From Moritella yayanosii (GTDB taxonomy: Bacteria; Pseudomonadota; Gammaproteobacteria; Enterobacterales; Moritellaceae), in assembly GCF_900465055.1 (NCBI RefSeq), contig NZ_LS483250.1, positions 2,666,001 to 2,730,000 of the forward strand: a DNA stretch of 64,000 nucleotides, in the 5' to 3' direction. The notes under the pieces are model-generated. The model did not search any database, was not told the DNA's origin, and saw only the letters and a program-made list of their open reading frames with translations. A program made the translations under genes and the position numbers. Of this stretch, positions 1-9,106 are shown piece after piece; position 1 is the first letter of the stretch; every line of letters starts with the position of its first letter.

Positions 1-172
1 ATATTCAGCACCGGATTTAGGTGATATATCTGAAGTCAAAGGGGGATCGCCGTTAGGCGCCGCATGTATTGCTGGGCCTGATGGTTCTAGACAACCGTCC
101 GACAAAGAAATGGCATTAGCCTTCTTTCAAGGCCAGCATGTCGCCAAGCTAGCATGTAAGTTAAGTGCATAA
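1..172 (+). CDS. wrbA: NAD(P)H:quinone oxidoreductase WrbA-like, C-terminal end only
   Basis: The window opens inside a reading frame that ends with TAA at 170-172. The 56 visible residues contain [12 protein letters not shown] followed by [20 protein letters not shown], which is the C-terminal signature of the flavodoxin-like WrbA family (FMN-dependent two-electron reduction of quinones in the cytoplasm). The N-terminal FMN-binding region lies outside the window, so length and start cannot be judged. It is followed by an exporter gene in the same direction after 65 bases. Family assignment is fairly safe; the exact paralogue is not. Confidence 0.75.
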   Translation, partial: YSAPDLGDISEVKGGSPLGAACIAGPDGSRQPSDKEMALAFFQGQHVAKLACKLSA

Positions 173-237
173 AAAGATTAATTTTATAAAAAACAAACAT
201 TAATAATGTTGTAAATATCCTTGAGGAAAACTAACTC

Positions 238-1176
238 ATGTTCTCTTTTGACAGTAACAAAAAAGCTCACCTATTAATGGTGACATGGTCAATACTCATT
301 GCAAGTTCATTTCCTGCTGCGTCGCTGATTGTCGGTAAAATTGATACTACAAGCATAACCGCTTTAAGGTTTATCATTAGTAGTTGTTTGTTTTTTATAT
401 TTATATCTATATTTTTTAAATTCAAAATTAAATTACCAAAAATAAAAGATTTCATATGCTACTCGACATTATCAGCTTGTTTAGTTTTTTATTTTTGGTC
501 TCTATTTAAAGCATTAGAAACAACCACACCATTACATACCGGAATATTGTTTACCTCGGTGCCATTATTTACGGCGTTAATATCCAATCAGATTTTTAAA
601 GTTAAAATATCCAAACATATTAAAACCGCTCTGCTTCTTGGTGCTGTTGGTGCGATATGGGCCGTTTTAAAAGGGGATATCAAGTTACTGTCTGCCTTTT
701 CTTTTAATTCTGGCGATCAGACTTTTATATTTGGTTGTATCACCTTCGCATTTTATGGACCCTTTGTTAATTTTGCCAAGAAAAAAGGCATGTTAACGGC
801 ATCTTCTGCTGTGATCACATTTTGGATAATGCTGATTGGTAGTATTGCATTGATAGCGATAGCGCTAATTGAACAGAAAGGCGAACTACAATGGGGTATA
901 CTTAACTATAAAGATTACTTAACTCTATTATACCTTTCAATCTTTACAACTATTATTACTTTTTGGCAAATACAATATTGTACACAGATACTCGACGCGA
1001 CTATTGTCATGTCTTACAGTTACTTAATACCAAGTATGGTATTGCTAATCGATATTTTCATCTATGGTAATTCTGCGCCTCCATCTGTATTCCTGGGCAT
1101 CATGTTTACGTTCATCGCATTAATATTAATTAATAATGAATTTAAAATACCGCGCTATTTTAGTAACTCAAAATGA
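238..1176 (+). CDS. DMT superfamily (EamA-type) membrane transporter
   Basis: A 312-residue protein made of about ten hydrophobic segments in two similar halves, the layout of the drug/metabolite transporter superfamily with two EamA domains. Family members export amino acids, metabolites or drugs across the inner membrane; nothing here identifies the substrate. The start ATG is preceded by TGAGGA, a usable ribosome-binding site. The gene is visibly more AT-rich than its neighbours (many TTT, ATA and AAA codons), which may be drift in a membrane protein or a sign of transfer. It lies upstream of a thioredoxin-fold gene on the same strand; the 108-base gap leaves operon membership open. Confidence 0.8.
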   Translation: MFSFDSNKKAHLLMVTWSILIASSFPAASLIVGKIDTTSITALRFIISSCLFFIFISIFFKFKIKLPKIKDFICYSTLSACLVFYFWSLFKALETTTPLHTGILFTSVPLFTALISNQIFKVKISKHIKTALLLGAVGAIWAVLKGDIKLLSAFSFNSGDQTFIFGCITFAFYGPFVNFAKKKGMLTASSAVITFWIMLIGSIALIAIALIEQKGELQWGILNYKDYLTLLYLSIFTTIITFWQIQYCTQILDATIVMSYSYLIPSMVLLIDIFIYGNSAPPSVFLGIMFTFIALILINNEFKIPRYFSNSK

Positions 1177-1284
1177 ATGGTGTTGTTAATATAATCACTA
1201 ATGATTAGTGATTATATGCAATATTCAAATTCAGTTGTTAAATTTATACTAAAAAACTATTCAACCATACGGATGAGAAATAAT

Positions 1285-1905
1285 ATGCCTAAAATTAAAA
1301 TCGAATTTTATCATGACGCAGTATGTGGGTGGTGTTACCTATTAAGCCCGCGCCTTAGGAACTTACTAAAAAATAAAAACATAGAAATTCAACAACGTTG
1401 CTTTGTATTGCAACGTAACGATGAAGAAATGGTGCAACGCTTTGGGTCTTTAACATCTGCTAAATTCGAGATCTTAACCCATTGGGAATCATGCAAAGCT
1501 CAAGCCGATGATCCCAGTAGCATCAATATAGAAGGTATGCGAGCTACGTCATTTTCTTATCCTAGCGGTTATCTGGCAGCATTAGGGGCGAAAACAGCCG
1601 AGCTAATGGGTGACAGTAATACACATTGGGATTATTTCGATGAAATACAGCGCCAACATTTAAAGCTGAATATGAATATTGCTGATACCGAGGTGATCAT
1701 AGCAACAGCCAAAATAATAGGGTTAGATCCAATCGAGTTTAGCAATACGTTATTTAGTGATAAAGTGAAACAAGCCGTAGAAAAAGATATACGTCAAGCG
1801 AATAAGTTGGGTATCAGAACAATCCCCACCATAGTCATTAACGGTGAAAAAGTTATTTCTCAAACATTGACTAATCAACAATTAGACACGTTATTTAGTC
1901 AATAA
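1285..1905 (+). CDS. DsbA-family thioredoxin-fold oxidoreductase (FrnE/2-hydroxychromene-2-carboxylate isomerase type)
   Basis: The 206-residue product begins MPKIKIEFYHDAVCGWCYLL: a beta strand followed by a CGWC redox motif at residues 14-17, typical of cytoplasmic DsbA-like proteins. A helical insertion follows, and near the C terminus GIRTIPTIVINGE supplies the cis-proline loop (TIPT). No signal peptide is present, so it is not a periplasmic DsbA. An in-frame ATG exists at 1201, but the ATG at 1285 has GGATGAG just upstream and starts exactly at the conserved fold, so 1285 is preferred. Likely function is thiol-disulfide exchange or isomerisation with an unknown partner. Confidence 0.75.
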   Translation: MPKIKIEFYHDAVCGWCYLLSPRLRNLLKNKNIEIQQRCFVLQRNDEEMVQRFGSLTSAKFEILTHWESCKAQADDPSSINIEGMRATSFSYPSGYLAALGAKTAELMGDSNTHWDYFDEIQRQHLKLNMNIADTEVIIATAKIIGLDPIEFSNTLFSDKVKQAVEKDIRQANKLGIRTIPTIVINGEKVISQTLTNQQLDTLFSQ

Positions 1906-2007
1906 CGATTCGCGAATCGTCTCGATTGATAGATGCTGTGCAATGTGCACAATTCAGGTACACTGCCCAGTATCAATGTATGACTACCTCAACGAGTTTC
2001 TAATCTT

Positions 2008-2955
2008 ATGGCTACTGTTCGCGCCACCTATGCTTCGCATATCGTACTGCCAGAAAACGTAACCGATAAACCCACGGTATGCAGTTTTCTTATCGGTCAT
2101 TTCAAACAGATTGATGCGACAGTATGGCAACAACGGATCATCGATGGCAAAGTGCATTGGCGTGATGGTAGCTTAATTACCCTAGATTGTGCGTTTATAC
2201 CACGAGAGCGAGTCTATTATTACCGTGAGGTTGCGGTAGAAAAAAAGATCCCTTTTCCTGAAAAAATCATGTACGAAGATGACCACATTATTATTGCCTA
2301 CAAGCCACATTTTTTAGCCGTGAGTCCTAGCGGTCAATTCATTAATGAGTGTTTAGTTAACCGCCTAAGAATAAAAACCGGTATCGATACATTGGTAACA
2401 GCACATCGCCTTGACCGTGCGACAGCAGGCTTAATGCTGCTATCTAAGCACCCAGAGCAGCGCCACCTTTACCATGATTTGTTTAAGTATGCCAATATCA
2501 CCAAACATTACCAAGCCATTGCCCGATTAACACCCGAGTTATACCAACAACAGCAACAAGCTGAACTTGTGCTACCATTACATTGGACTGTAAAAAATAA
2601 CATTGTCAAAGGCGAACCCAGTTTCACGATGAAAATTGCAGACGGTGAGGCGAATAGTCATTCTGAAATTGAATTGATTGCCGCTAAAGGTGAATTCGGA
2701 TTGTTTAGACTGTCACCCATTACCGGGAAAACACACCAACTGCGCTTGCACATGAATAGTTTAGGCATGCCATTGGTAAACGACCGCTTATACCCAATAT
2801 TATTAGACCGCTGTGATGATAACTTTAAGCAGCCATTGCAGTTATTAGCGCAACAGCTTGAATTTACCGATCCAGTGACCGGTATTGAACACAACATAGT
2901 GACCAAAACACTGGATATTGATACGCTAATGGATAAAACCATCGATATTATTTAG
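2008..2955 (+). CDS. RluA-family RNA pseudouridine synthase
   Basis: The 315-residue protein has an N-terminal region resembling an S4-like RNA-binding segment (about residues 20-80) and a catalytic pseudouridine synthase domain from about residue 90. The catalytic motif is AHRLDRATAGLMLL with the invariant Asp in HRLD, and the later motif GKTHQLRLHMNSLG is the conserved Arg-Leu-His region. These enzymes isomerise uridine to pseudouridine in rRNA or tRNA. It is not an obvious orthologue of E. coli RluA, RluC, RluD or TruC, so the target base is unknown and no symbol is given. Confidence 0.82.
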   Translation: MATVRATYASHIVLPENVTDKPTVCSFLIGHFKQIDATVWQQRIIDGKVHWRDGSLITLDCAFIPRERVYYYREVAVEKKIPFPEKIMYEDDHIIIAYKPHFLAVSPSGQFINECLVNRLRIKTGIDTLVTAHRLDRATAGLMLLSKHPEQRHLYHDLFKYANITKHYQAIARLTPELYQQQQQAELVLPLHWTVKNNIVKGEPSFTMKIADGEANSHSEIELIAAKGEFGLFRLSPITGKTHQLRLHMNSLGMPLVNDRLYPILLDRCDDNFKQPLQLLAQQLEFTDPVTGIEHNIVTKTLDIDTLMDKTIDII

Positions 2956-3112
2956 TCCATTTACACCGCAACATTTAATGCTTTTTCCATTTTGGCTTTG
3001 TCTTGATAAGTAGATTTAATCATTAAAATAACGAAGAAGATAAGCAGTCAAGGTGCAAACCGGCAAGTACATCCAAATAATGTTTCATGGATATATTAAA
3101 CTATCGTTTTGA

Positions 3113-3724
3113 CTATACGACAAGTTCATCGAACGAGATTAATGTATGACTGATCGATGCATCAATATCATCAATGTAAACCCCGGCACCATAAGTCCAG
3201 CCCCATGTAGGAAAACGTTTACTGTAAGAGATCTTACGAACCGTTTTACCACCAATAAACAATGGGAAACAATAGCTGACGAAAGTGCCTTCCGTTAATT
3301 GTTTTGCCTGTTCATGTATCGTCTGATAAGTAAAATCACCGTCAGTGTCTTGCAGCATTTTAACATTAGGATTAGAGTCATCAACACCGCCGAGAGAAGC
3401 CAGCAAGGTGTAATCATCATCAAACACAAAAATATAATTACCATCTAATAGCGAGAGGCGTTGTAAGGCTTGTTTTTGTGCCTGTTCAAGTGACAAAACC
3501 CCGGACTGGTAATACAGATCATAACGCTGAAAAATAGCTTCTGTTTTATCAATGATATTCACTAAACGTGACTTTCTTTCTGCTAGCATTTCTCCACGTA
3601 ATATTGATAAATAACCGAATGCGGTAAACACCAACGCGATAAGGCTTAACACAACACACAAGATAATTTTACAGATAATTGAACAACGACGGCACATTAC
3701 AGCCTCTACAACATAACGAAACAA
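3113..3724 (-). CDS. membrane-anchored single cache domain protein without output domain
   Basis: The 203-residue product has a hydrophobic segment at about residues 17-40, then an extracytoplasmic region carrying the single cache type 2 pattern: a long helix with alternating charges, VDDSNPNVK, and the closing motif FPTWGWTYGAGVYIDDID. In the usual architecture this domain senses small carboxylates and is followed by a second transmembrane helix and a methyl-accepting, kinase or cyclase domain. Here the protein stops about 20 residues after the cache motif, so no output module is encoded. It could be a stand-alone binding protein or the remnant of a chemoreceptor; no receptor C-terminal half is visible in the adjacent 150 bases. 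Confidence 0.7.
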   Translation of the reverse strand: MFRYVVEAVMCRRCSIICKIILCVVLSLIALVFTAFGYLSILRGEMLAERKSRLVNIIDKTEAIFQRYDLYYQSGVLSLEQAQKQALQRLSLLDGNYIFVFDDDYTLLASLGGVDDSNPNVKMLQDTDGDFTYQTIHEQAKQLTEGTFVSYCFPLFIGGKTVRKISYSKRFPTWGWTYGAGVYIDDIDASISHTLISFDELVV

Positions 3725-3938
3725 TCTATCCGCATGCTAACACAGTGAAAACATAAACCACTGTAAACAATGATAAAAATAGTATCATCAGGTAATTTAA
3801 CACATATTATATTATCTACAACCCTATTGTATATATTTGCAGCATGATTAGATCACCAGAATGGCATCATTCGAGGAGGGCAATTAACGATAAGTCTACA
3901 GCAACAACCTACCGTTAATCATTCACTAGCAAAGCTGC
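3725..3938. other. AT-rich intergenic segment between cache gene and yhfA
   Basis: No gene, RNA or convincing terminator is visible. The only small feature is a GGAGGG run near 3878 that is not followed by a credible reading frame. Confidence 0.4.
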
Positions 3939-4343
3939 TTATTTGACTACAATTTCATAGCTCGACGTGATTTCAGCTGCCTTTTCTAGCATTTTCGCCA
4001 CAGAGCAATATTTTTCCATTGATAGCTCAACTGCACGTTTTACTTTTTTCTCATTAAGGTCAGTGCCCGATACGATAAAATGTGCGTTAATTTTAGTGAA
4101 CACACGAGGTGGTTCAGGCGCTCGTTCACTCGTTAAATCAACCTCACAACCGAGGATATTTTGACGGCCTGTTTTTAAAATATCGACAACATCAATAGTG
4201 CTACATGCCCCCATCCCCATCAGCACAACTTCCATTGGACTCGCCGCAATACCATTACGGTCTCCATCCATAAGGATACCGTGACCCGTTTCTGACGTGC
4301 CCATCAGTTGCATTTTGTCGATCCACTTCACATTTGCTTTCAT
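3939..4343 (-). CDS. yhfA: OsmC family protein YhfA
   Basis: A 134-residue OsmC/Ohr-fold protein. The central helix carries the family pattern MGMGACSTIDVVDILK with one conserved Cys, and the second Cys occurs in MEKYCSVAKMLEKAA, matching the two-cysteine peroxidase-like arrangement. OsmC-family members reduce organic hydroperoxides, although YhfA itself is little characterised. It is divergent from crp, the same neighbourhood as in E. coli, which supports the YhfA subgroup. The start ATG is preceded by GAGGTATTTT. The 283-base gap to crp probably holds both promoters. Confidence 0.85.
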   Translation of the reverse strand: MKANVKWIDKMQLMGTSETGHGILMDGDRNGIAASPMEVVLMGMGACSTIDVVDILKTGRQNILGCEVDLTSERAPEPPRVFTKINAHFIVSGTDLNEKKVKRAVELSMEKYCSVAKMLEKAAEITSSYEIVVK

Positions 4344-4626
4344 AAAATACCTCGTTAATGTCTAATTCAAGGTATTGAACAATATTTAATATCACAAAGG
4401 CAATAAAATACCGTCCCATATCCCAAATATAGTTAAAAATTACAAATAAATAGCAAGTCAATATTCAAAAAATGATATATTCACGTTGATATTGAACAGA
4501 AATCAACTCAGTTCTTGCTTATTAGTGTTATTGTCTCTTATGCTATCAAGTCAGTAATAATAATAAAATTAAAATATCGCAATACGGACATAATTTGCGA
4601 TTATAATAACTTACAGAGGAATACCC

Positions 4627-5268
4627 ATGGTTGTTATCGGCAAGCCACAATCCGACCCTACTTTAGAATGGTTTTTATCTCACTGTCATATTCACAAGTA
4701 CCCTTCAAAAAGTACGCTGATCCATGCAGGAGAAAAAGCGGACACTTTATATTTTATCGTTAAAGGCTCTGTGGCAGTTCTAATTAAGGATGAAGAAGGC
4801 AAAGAAATGATCCTTTCTTATCTGAATCAAGGTGACTTCATGGGTGAACTAGGCCTATTTGAAGATACTGAAGAGCCTATACGTAGCGCATGGATCCGTG
4901 CTAAATCACCCTGTGAAGTAGCAGAGATTTCATATAAGAAATTCCGTCAATTAATCCAAGTTAACCCTGAAATTTTAATGCGTTTATCAGGTCAAATGGC
5001 TGAACGTCTACAGATAACCAGTCAAAAAGTTGGTGATCTAGCATTCCTAGACGTAACTGGCCGTATTGCACAAACGCTATTAAGCTTAGCCAAACAGCCT
5101 GACGCAATGACTCATCCAGACGGCATGCAAATTAAAATTACTCGTCAAGAAATTGGCCAGATCGTTGGTTGTTCACGTGAGACTGTTGGTCGTATCTTAA
5201 AGATGCTTGAAGAACAAGAGCTGATCTCAGCTCATGGTAAAACGATTGTTGTATTTGGCACACGCTAA
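4627..5268 (+). CDS. crp: cAMP receptor protein, global transcription regulator
   Basis: The 213-residue product is close to E. coli CRP along its whole length. The N-terminal cAMP-binding beta roll includes the phosphate-binding cassette [11 protein letters not shown], with the Arg and Ser that contact cAMP in RSAW. The C-terminal helix-turn-helix contains the recognition helix [17 protein letters not shown], identical in its DNA-contacting Arg-Glu-Arg residues to E. coli CRP, so it should read TGTGA-N6-TCACA sites. It is three residues longer than the E. coli protein, partly from two extra residues in the [10 protein letters not shown] loop. The start is preceded by an AGAGGA ribosome-binding site. 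An intrinsic terminator follows. Confidence 0.97.
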   Translation: MVVIGKPQSDPTLEWFLSHCHIHKYPSKSTLIHAGEKADTLYFIVKGSVAVLIKDEEGKEMILSYLNQGDFMGELGLFEDTEEPIRSAWIRAKSPCEVAEISYKKFRQLIQVNPEILMRLSGQMAERLQITSQKVGDLAFLDVTGRIAQTLLSLAKQPDAMTHPDGMQIKITRQEIGQIVGCSRETVGRILKMLEEQELISAHGKTIVVFGTR

Positions 5269-5295
5269 TTCAATCATTTTATTAAGCTAATAACA

Positions 5296-5335
5296 CGGCG
5301 TCTGACATGTTACTCACAAGTCAGACGCCGTTTTT
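5296..5335 (+). terminator. intrinsic terminator of crp
   Basis: An 11-bp perfect stem (CGGCGTCTGAC paired with GTCAGACGCCG), a 13-base loop and a run of five T on the + strand, starting 28 bases after the crp stop codon. Confidence 0.9.
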
Positions 5336-5409
5336 ATTAACTGCTGTTTATGCGTTAGCTAATGTTGTGATTTATGCAATAGTTTAATTAACACTGACGT
5401 ATCACTACG

Positions 5410-5716
5410 CTACTCGCCGACTAAAGTCACTTTCTTCGCCATTATATCCAACACAGGTAAAACGCACTCGTATACGTTTTCTTCGGCTAATAATGCGGAT
5501 GTGGTTGTATGAACGATCAATATTGCATTGGCTTTCATTGCCGACAATACGCCATTTCAGCCGTAAACAACGCTACGCACGTCATCATCATTACCCACAC
5601 ATAAGCACTAAATCCGCATTAAGTGCAGCGAGATGTGGCGTATAGATACGTTCACCACTATATTTTTCGACCCAAGTGACGGCTAAACCAATAAATGCTA
5701 TTTTAATTTTAATCAT
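5410..5716 (-). pseudogene. decayed NAD(P)-dependent 3-hydroxyisobutyrate dehydrogenase-like gene
   Basis: Reading the minus strand from an ATG at 5716 gives MIKIKIAFIGLAVTWVEKY, the Rossmann start of beta-hydroxyacid dehydrogenases with the GxGxxG glycines degraded. After an internal deletion comes ALNADLVLMCG, a stop (TAA), then GNDDDVRSVVYG, another stop, and SAMKANAILIVHTTTSALLAEE, which match the family's cofactor and substrate-binding segments (usually VGNDDDVR and DHTTTSA). The remaining frame ends at 5410-5412. With about 100 codons instead of about 290, two in-frame stops and missing blocks, it cannot encode an active enzyme. It sits between crp and argD. Confidence 0.75.
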
Positions 5717-5750
5717 CTTTATGCCATGTCACTTTCTATTCAATTAACGG

Positions 5751-6971
5751 TTACGCAGCTAACCACTTTTCGATAGCTTGGCTCAGTTTTTTCATTCCTG
5801 CATGAATATCATCTTCTGGGATATTAAGTGCCGGCGTAAAACGTAATACATTAGCGCCAGCCACTAATATTAATAGCCCGTCTTGAGCTGCTTGATTCAT
5901 GATCGCGATGGCTTGACCTTGATATTGTTCGTTTAACTCAGCACCTAATAATAAACCGTCACCACGAATGTCAGAGAAAATGGCATATTGGTTATTTATC
6001 TGCGTTAAAGCTTCTTTAAAAATGGCTGATTTTACCTTCACTTGCGCTAAAAAATCATCATTATTGATCGTATCAACGACAACCTCCGCAACACTACAAG
6101 CCAGTGGATTACCGCCATAAGTACTACCATGGGTTCCCACACTCAGACTCTTGGCAATATTACCTGTCGTTAACATCGCAGCAATAGGAAAACCAGCCCC
6201 AAGACCTTTTGCCGAGGTTAAAATATCAGGTTTTATATCAGTATGTTGATAAGCATAAAACGTTCCCGTACGGCCAACGCCCGTTTGCACTTCATCAAAT
6301 ATCAGCAGCGCATTGTATTTATCACACAGCGCCCGAACGCCTATCAGAAATTGCTGATTAGCCGCATTAATACCACCTTCACCTTGCAACGGTTCCATCA
6401 TGACTGCACAGGTTTTATCACTCATTAATGCTTCAACGGCTGCCAAATCATTAAAGTCTACATGGTCAATAGCACCCGGTTTAGGACCAAAACCATCAGA
6501 ATAAGACGATTGACCACCAACGGTCACTGTAAAGAAAGTTCTGCCGTGGAAACCCTTATTAAATGCGATGATCTGATCTTTGCCGTCACCAAATTTATCG
6601 AGTGCATAACGACGCGCTAACTTTAACGCCGCTTCGTTGGCTTCGGCACCAGAATTAGCAAAGAAAACTTTATCTGCAAACGTCGCCTTAGTCAGTTTTC
6701 TGGCTAACCTTAATGCCGGTTCATTCGTGAGTAAATTACTCACGTGCCATAATTTCTGGCTTTGTTGTTGCAACGTTGCAACTAAAGGAGGGTAACAATG
6801 GCCTAAACAACTGACGGCAATACCAGCAGTAAAATCAATGTATTCATTATCAGCTTGATCCCAAACACGTGAGCCTTGGCCTCGCACAGGGATCATTGCT
6901 GCCGGCGCATAATTTGGCACCATTACGTTATCAAAATCTTTCCGAGTCACAGCCATTACGTTATTGGTCAT
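5751..6971 (-). CDS. argD: acetylornithine/succinyldiaminopimelate aminotransferase
   Basis: A 406-residue class III PLP-dependent aminotransferase. It transfers amino groups in arginine synthesis (N-acetylornithine from N-acetylglutamate semialdehyde) and usually also in lysine synthesis. Motifs in order: [17 protein letters not shown] (PLP phosphate), [25 protein letters not shown] (Asp that binds the pyridine nitrogen) and [15 protein letters not shown] with the Schiff-base lysine. Tandem ARG boxes lie about 55-90 bases upstream, which favours the arginine enzyme over the catabolic paralogue AstC; no ast genes are nearby. The pabA-argD-crp neighbourhood is shared with vibrios and relatives. 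Confidence 0.93.
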   Translation of the reverse strand: MTNNVMAVTRKDFDNVMVPNYAPAAMIPVRGQGSRVWDQADNEYIDFTAGIAVSCLGHCYPPLVATLQQQSQKLWHVSNLLTNEPALRLARKLTKATFADKVFFANSGAEANEAALKLARRYALDKFGDGKDQIIAFNKGFHGRTFFTVTVGGQSSYSDGFGPKPGAIDHVDFNDLAAVEALMSDKTCAVMMEPLQGEGGINAANQQFLIGVRALCDKYNALLIFDEVQTGVGRTGTFYAYQHTDIKPDILTSAKGLGAGFPIAAMLTTGNIAKSLSVGTHGSTYGGNPLACSVAEVVVDTINNDDFLAQVKVKSAIFKEALTQINNQYAIFSDIRGDGLLLGAELNEQYQGQAIAIMNQAAQDGLLILVAGANVLRFTPALNIPEDDIHAGMKKLSQAIEKWLAA

Positions 6972-7024
6972 AGTCCTTCCCTCTCAGCAAACATCAATGT
7001 TTAAATAGTCAAACGCCAGCTAAC

Positions 7025-7063
7025 GGCGAATATATATTCAATAATTATAGATATTTAATCACA
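7025..7063 (-). promoter_or_regulatory. tandem ARG boxes (ArgR operator) upstream of argD
   Basis: Box 1 (7025-7042) contains GAATATATATTCA, a near-perfect match to the palindromic ArgR consensus TGAATwwwwATTCA. Box 2 (7046-7063, TATAGATATTTAATCACA) is weaker, with three mismatches. They are separated by exactly 3 bp, the arrangement bound by an ArgR hexamer in enterobacteria. They lie 54-92 bases upstream of the argD start, where a promoter would be. Arginine repression of argD is inferred. Confidence 0.7.
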
Positions 7064-7097
7064 GGTCAAGTTCAATATAGCGTTCTATTACCGAAAT

Positions 7098-7682
7098 CTA
7101 TGAATTATTGATAAGAAAATTATTTAATAGCTCTTTGCCTTGCTCAGTCAGGATACTTTCAGGGTGAAATTGTACACCTTCGAGCGCGAGTTCTTTATGT
7201 TTAAACGCCATGATCTCATCAAACTCGCCATCATTATCTTCAGTCCAAGCCGTGATCTCAAATTCATCATTAAGTGTCGACGTTTCAACAATTAAAGAGT
7301 GATAGCGGGTGACTGTTAACGGATTCTTTAATCCCGTAAAAACCCCTTTACCTGTATGCTGAATTTTCGACGTTTTACCATGCATCACTTTTTTGGCTTT
7401 AATGACATTGGCACCGAATACTTGGGCGATTGACTGATGACCCAGACACACGCCTAAAATGGGGATTTCACCTGCAAACTGTTGAATCACGGATAATGAA
7501 ATACCGGCATCATTTGGTGTACATGGACCAGGAGAAATAACCAGATAATCAGGAGATAACGACGCTATTTGCGCCAGTGAAATTTCATCATTACGTTTAA
7601 CGACAACATCTTGTCCGAGTTCAGAGAAATATTGGAATAAATTAAACGTAAAACTATCGTAATTATCGATAATAAGTAACAT
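7098..7682 (-). CDS. pabA: aminodeoxychorismate/anthranilate synthase glutamine amidotransferase subunit
   Basis: The 194-residue product is a class I glutamine amidotransferase. It supplies ammonia from glutamine to the chorismate-aminating partner for folate synthesis, possibly also for tryptophan synthesis. The oxyanion strand is [13 protein letters not shown], the nucleophile is Cys79 in LGVCLGHQ, and the His-Glu pair is in [12 protein letters not shown]. The partner PabB is not in this window. Its position upstream of argD and crp matches the PabA neighbourhood in vibrios and enterics, which favours pabA over trpG. A 126-base gap containing ARG boxes separates it from argD, so the two are probably transcribed separately. 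Confidence 0.88.
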   Translation of the reverse strand: MLLIIDNYDSFTFNLFQYFSELGQDVVVKRNDEISLAQIASLSPDYLVISPGPCTPNDAGISLSVIQQFAGEIPILGVCLGHQSIAQVFGANVIKAKKVMHGKTSKIQHTGKGVFTGLKNPLTVTRYHSLIVETSTLNDEFEITAWTEDNDGEFDEIMAFKHKELALEGVQFHPESILTEQGKELLNNFLINNS

Positions 7683-7804
7683 GGAAGATTAAAATTCTAG
7701 TGAGGAAACTGGATGAATAATATCATAGCTAGAAATTGGTTTCTAATAATGACTCTCAGTAATAGAAGCATACCAGTTCAGTATCCATAATGTTTAAAGC
7801 AGTA

Positions 7805-7834
7805 AACGAAAAAGCTCAGCAAATGCTGAGCTTT
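7805..7834 (-). terminator. intrinsic terminator of glnK-amtB
   Basis: A 10-bp perfect stem AAAGCTCAGC/GCTGAGCTTT with a 4-base loop. On the minus strand it is followed by a T-rich tail (TTTTTCGTTT). It lies about 28 bases beyond the amtB stop. Confidence 0.85.
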
Positions 7835-7861
7835 ATAATCTTTACCGAATGTTAAATCGAG

Positions 7862-9094
7862 TTATTTAACCGATACAAACTCTGGGTAAGCATCGATACC
7901 ACAGTCAGCCATATCCATACCCGTGATCTCTTCTTCTTCAGTAACACGAATGCCCATTGTTGCTTTCAGAATAGCCCATACTAAGATACTTGCTCCGAAT
8001 ACCCAAGCGAAGATAATAGCGGCGCCATATAGCTGAGCACCAAATGTTGCATCTGTATTGCTAAATGGTACAACCATTAAGCCAAATAGACCACACACAC
8101 CATGTACCGAGATAGCACCAACTGGATCATCAATCTTCACTTTATCCAATGCAACGATACTAAATACAACTAACACACCACCTAATGCACCTAATAATGT
8201 CGCAAATGCTGGAGCTGGACTGAGTGGGTCAGCAGTAATCGTGACCAAACCAGCTAATGCGCCATTAAGAATCATCGTTAAGTCTGCTTTGCCCCACAAG
8301 GCTTTAGTAACCAGCAATGCAGCTACAGCACCCGCAGCCGCAGCCGCATTCGTATTCAGGAAGATTTTACCAACGGCTGTTGCGTTTTCAACATCTGAAA
8401 GCATTAGCTGTGAACCACCGTTAAAACCAAACCAACCCATCCACAAGATAAATGCACCTAATGTTGCTAATGGCATATTTGAACCAGGGATTGGGTGCAC
8501 TTCGCCATTTTTACCATACTTACCTTTACGGGCACCAAGTAATAACACAGCAGCGAATGCAGCAGCGGCACCAGCCATATGTACGATACCAGAACCCGCG
8601 AAATCAGAGAAACCAGCTTCAGACAAGAAACCACCGCCCCAAGTCCAATAACCTTCAATTGGATAGATCACGCCAGTTAAAACGACAGTAAAGGCAAGGA
8701 AGGCCCATAATTTCATACGTTCGGCAACCGCACCAGATACAATCGACATTGCTGTTGCAACGAATACAACTTGGAAGAAGAAGTCTGATTCTAACGAGTG
8801 ATCAGCACCCTCAGATTGTGTACCAATTAAAGAACCAAATGATGGAATAATTCCGCCTTCAGCATTACCAATATACATGATGTTATAACCGACTAATAAA
8901 AACATGATACAGGCGATAGAATAAAGCACGATGTTCTTTGTCAAAATTTCAGTGGTATTCTTAGATCTAACGAGGCCTGCTTCTAGCATGGCAAAACCTG
9001 CCGCCATCCACATCACCAGTACGCCAGACATTAAAAAGTAGAAAGTATCGAGTGCAAAACGCAGCTCAGTAACTGTAGTTGTTAGCTCTTGCAT
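7862..9094 (-). CDS. amtB: ammonium transporter AmtB
   Basis: A 410-residue inner-membrane ammonium channel with about 11 transmembrane helices. The two pore histidines are visible in GSGIVHMAGAAAAFA and ISVHGVCGLFGL. The Phe gate region and WxWGGGFL motif of the Amt family are present, and the C terminus ends in the cytoplasmic tail (EEEEITGMDMADCG) that contacts PII proteins. It is cotranscribed with glnK, 12 bases downstream of it, the conserved pair in which uridylylated GlnK leaves AmtB open and unmodified GlnK blocks it. Expression should depend on the sigma-54 promoter upstream of glnK. Confidence 0.96.
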   Translation of the reverse strand: MQELTTTVTELRFALDTFYFLMSGVLVMWMAAGFAMLEAGLVRSKNTTEILTKNIVLYSIACIMFLLVGYNIMYIGNAEGGIIPSFGSLIGTQSEGADHSLESDFFFQVVFVATAMSIVSGAVAERMKLWAFLAFTVVLTGVIYPIEGYWTWGGGFLSEAGFSDFAGSGIVHMAGAAAAFAAVLLLGARKGKYGKNGEVHPIPGSNMPLATLGAFILWMGWFGFNGGSQLMLSDVENATAVGKIFLNTNAAAAAGAVAALLVTKALWGKADLTMILNGALAGLVTITADPLSPAPAFATLLGALGGVLVVFSIVALDKVKIDDPVGAISVHGVCGLFGLMVVPFSNTDATFGAQLYGAAIIFAWVFGASILVWAILKATMGIRVTEEEEITGMDMADCGIDAYPEFVSVK

Positions 9095-9106
9095 AATTTA
9101 TTTCCT

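Noticed and set aside
2956-3112. Short frames on the minus strand (for example MKHYLDVLAGLHLD) reminiscent of small single-helix membrane proteins
   Set aside because: The similarity is weak and needs a frameshift; too short to support a gene or pseudogene call.
4515-4763. 82-codon + strand frame overlapping the crp start
   Set aside because: It runs through the crp promoter and into the crp coding region in another frame.
8058-8651. 197-codon + strand frame opposite amtB
   Set aside because: A shadow of the amtB codons; alanine/proline-rich composition reflects the opposite strand.
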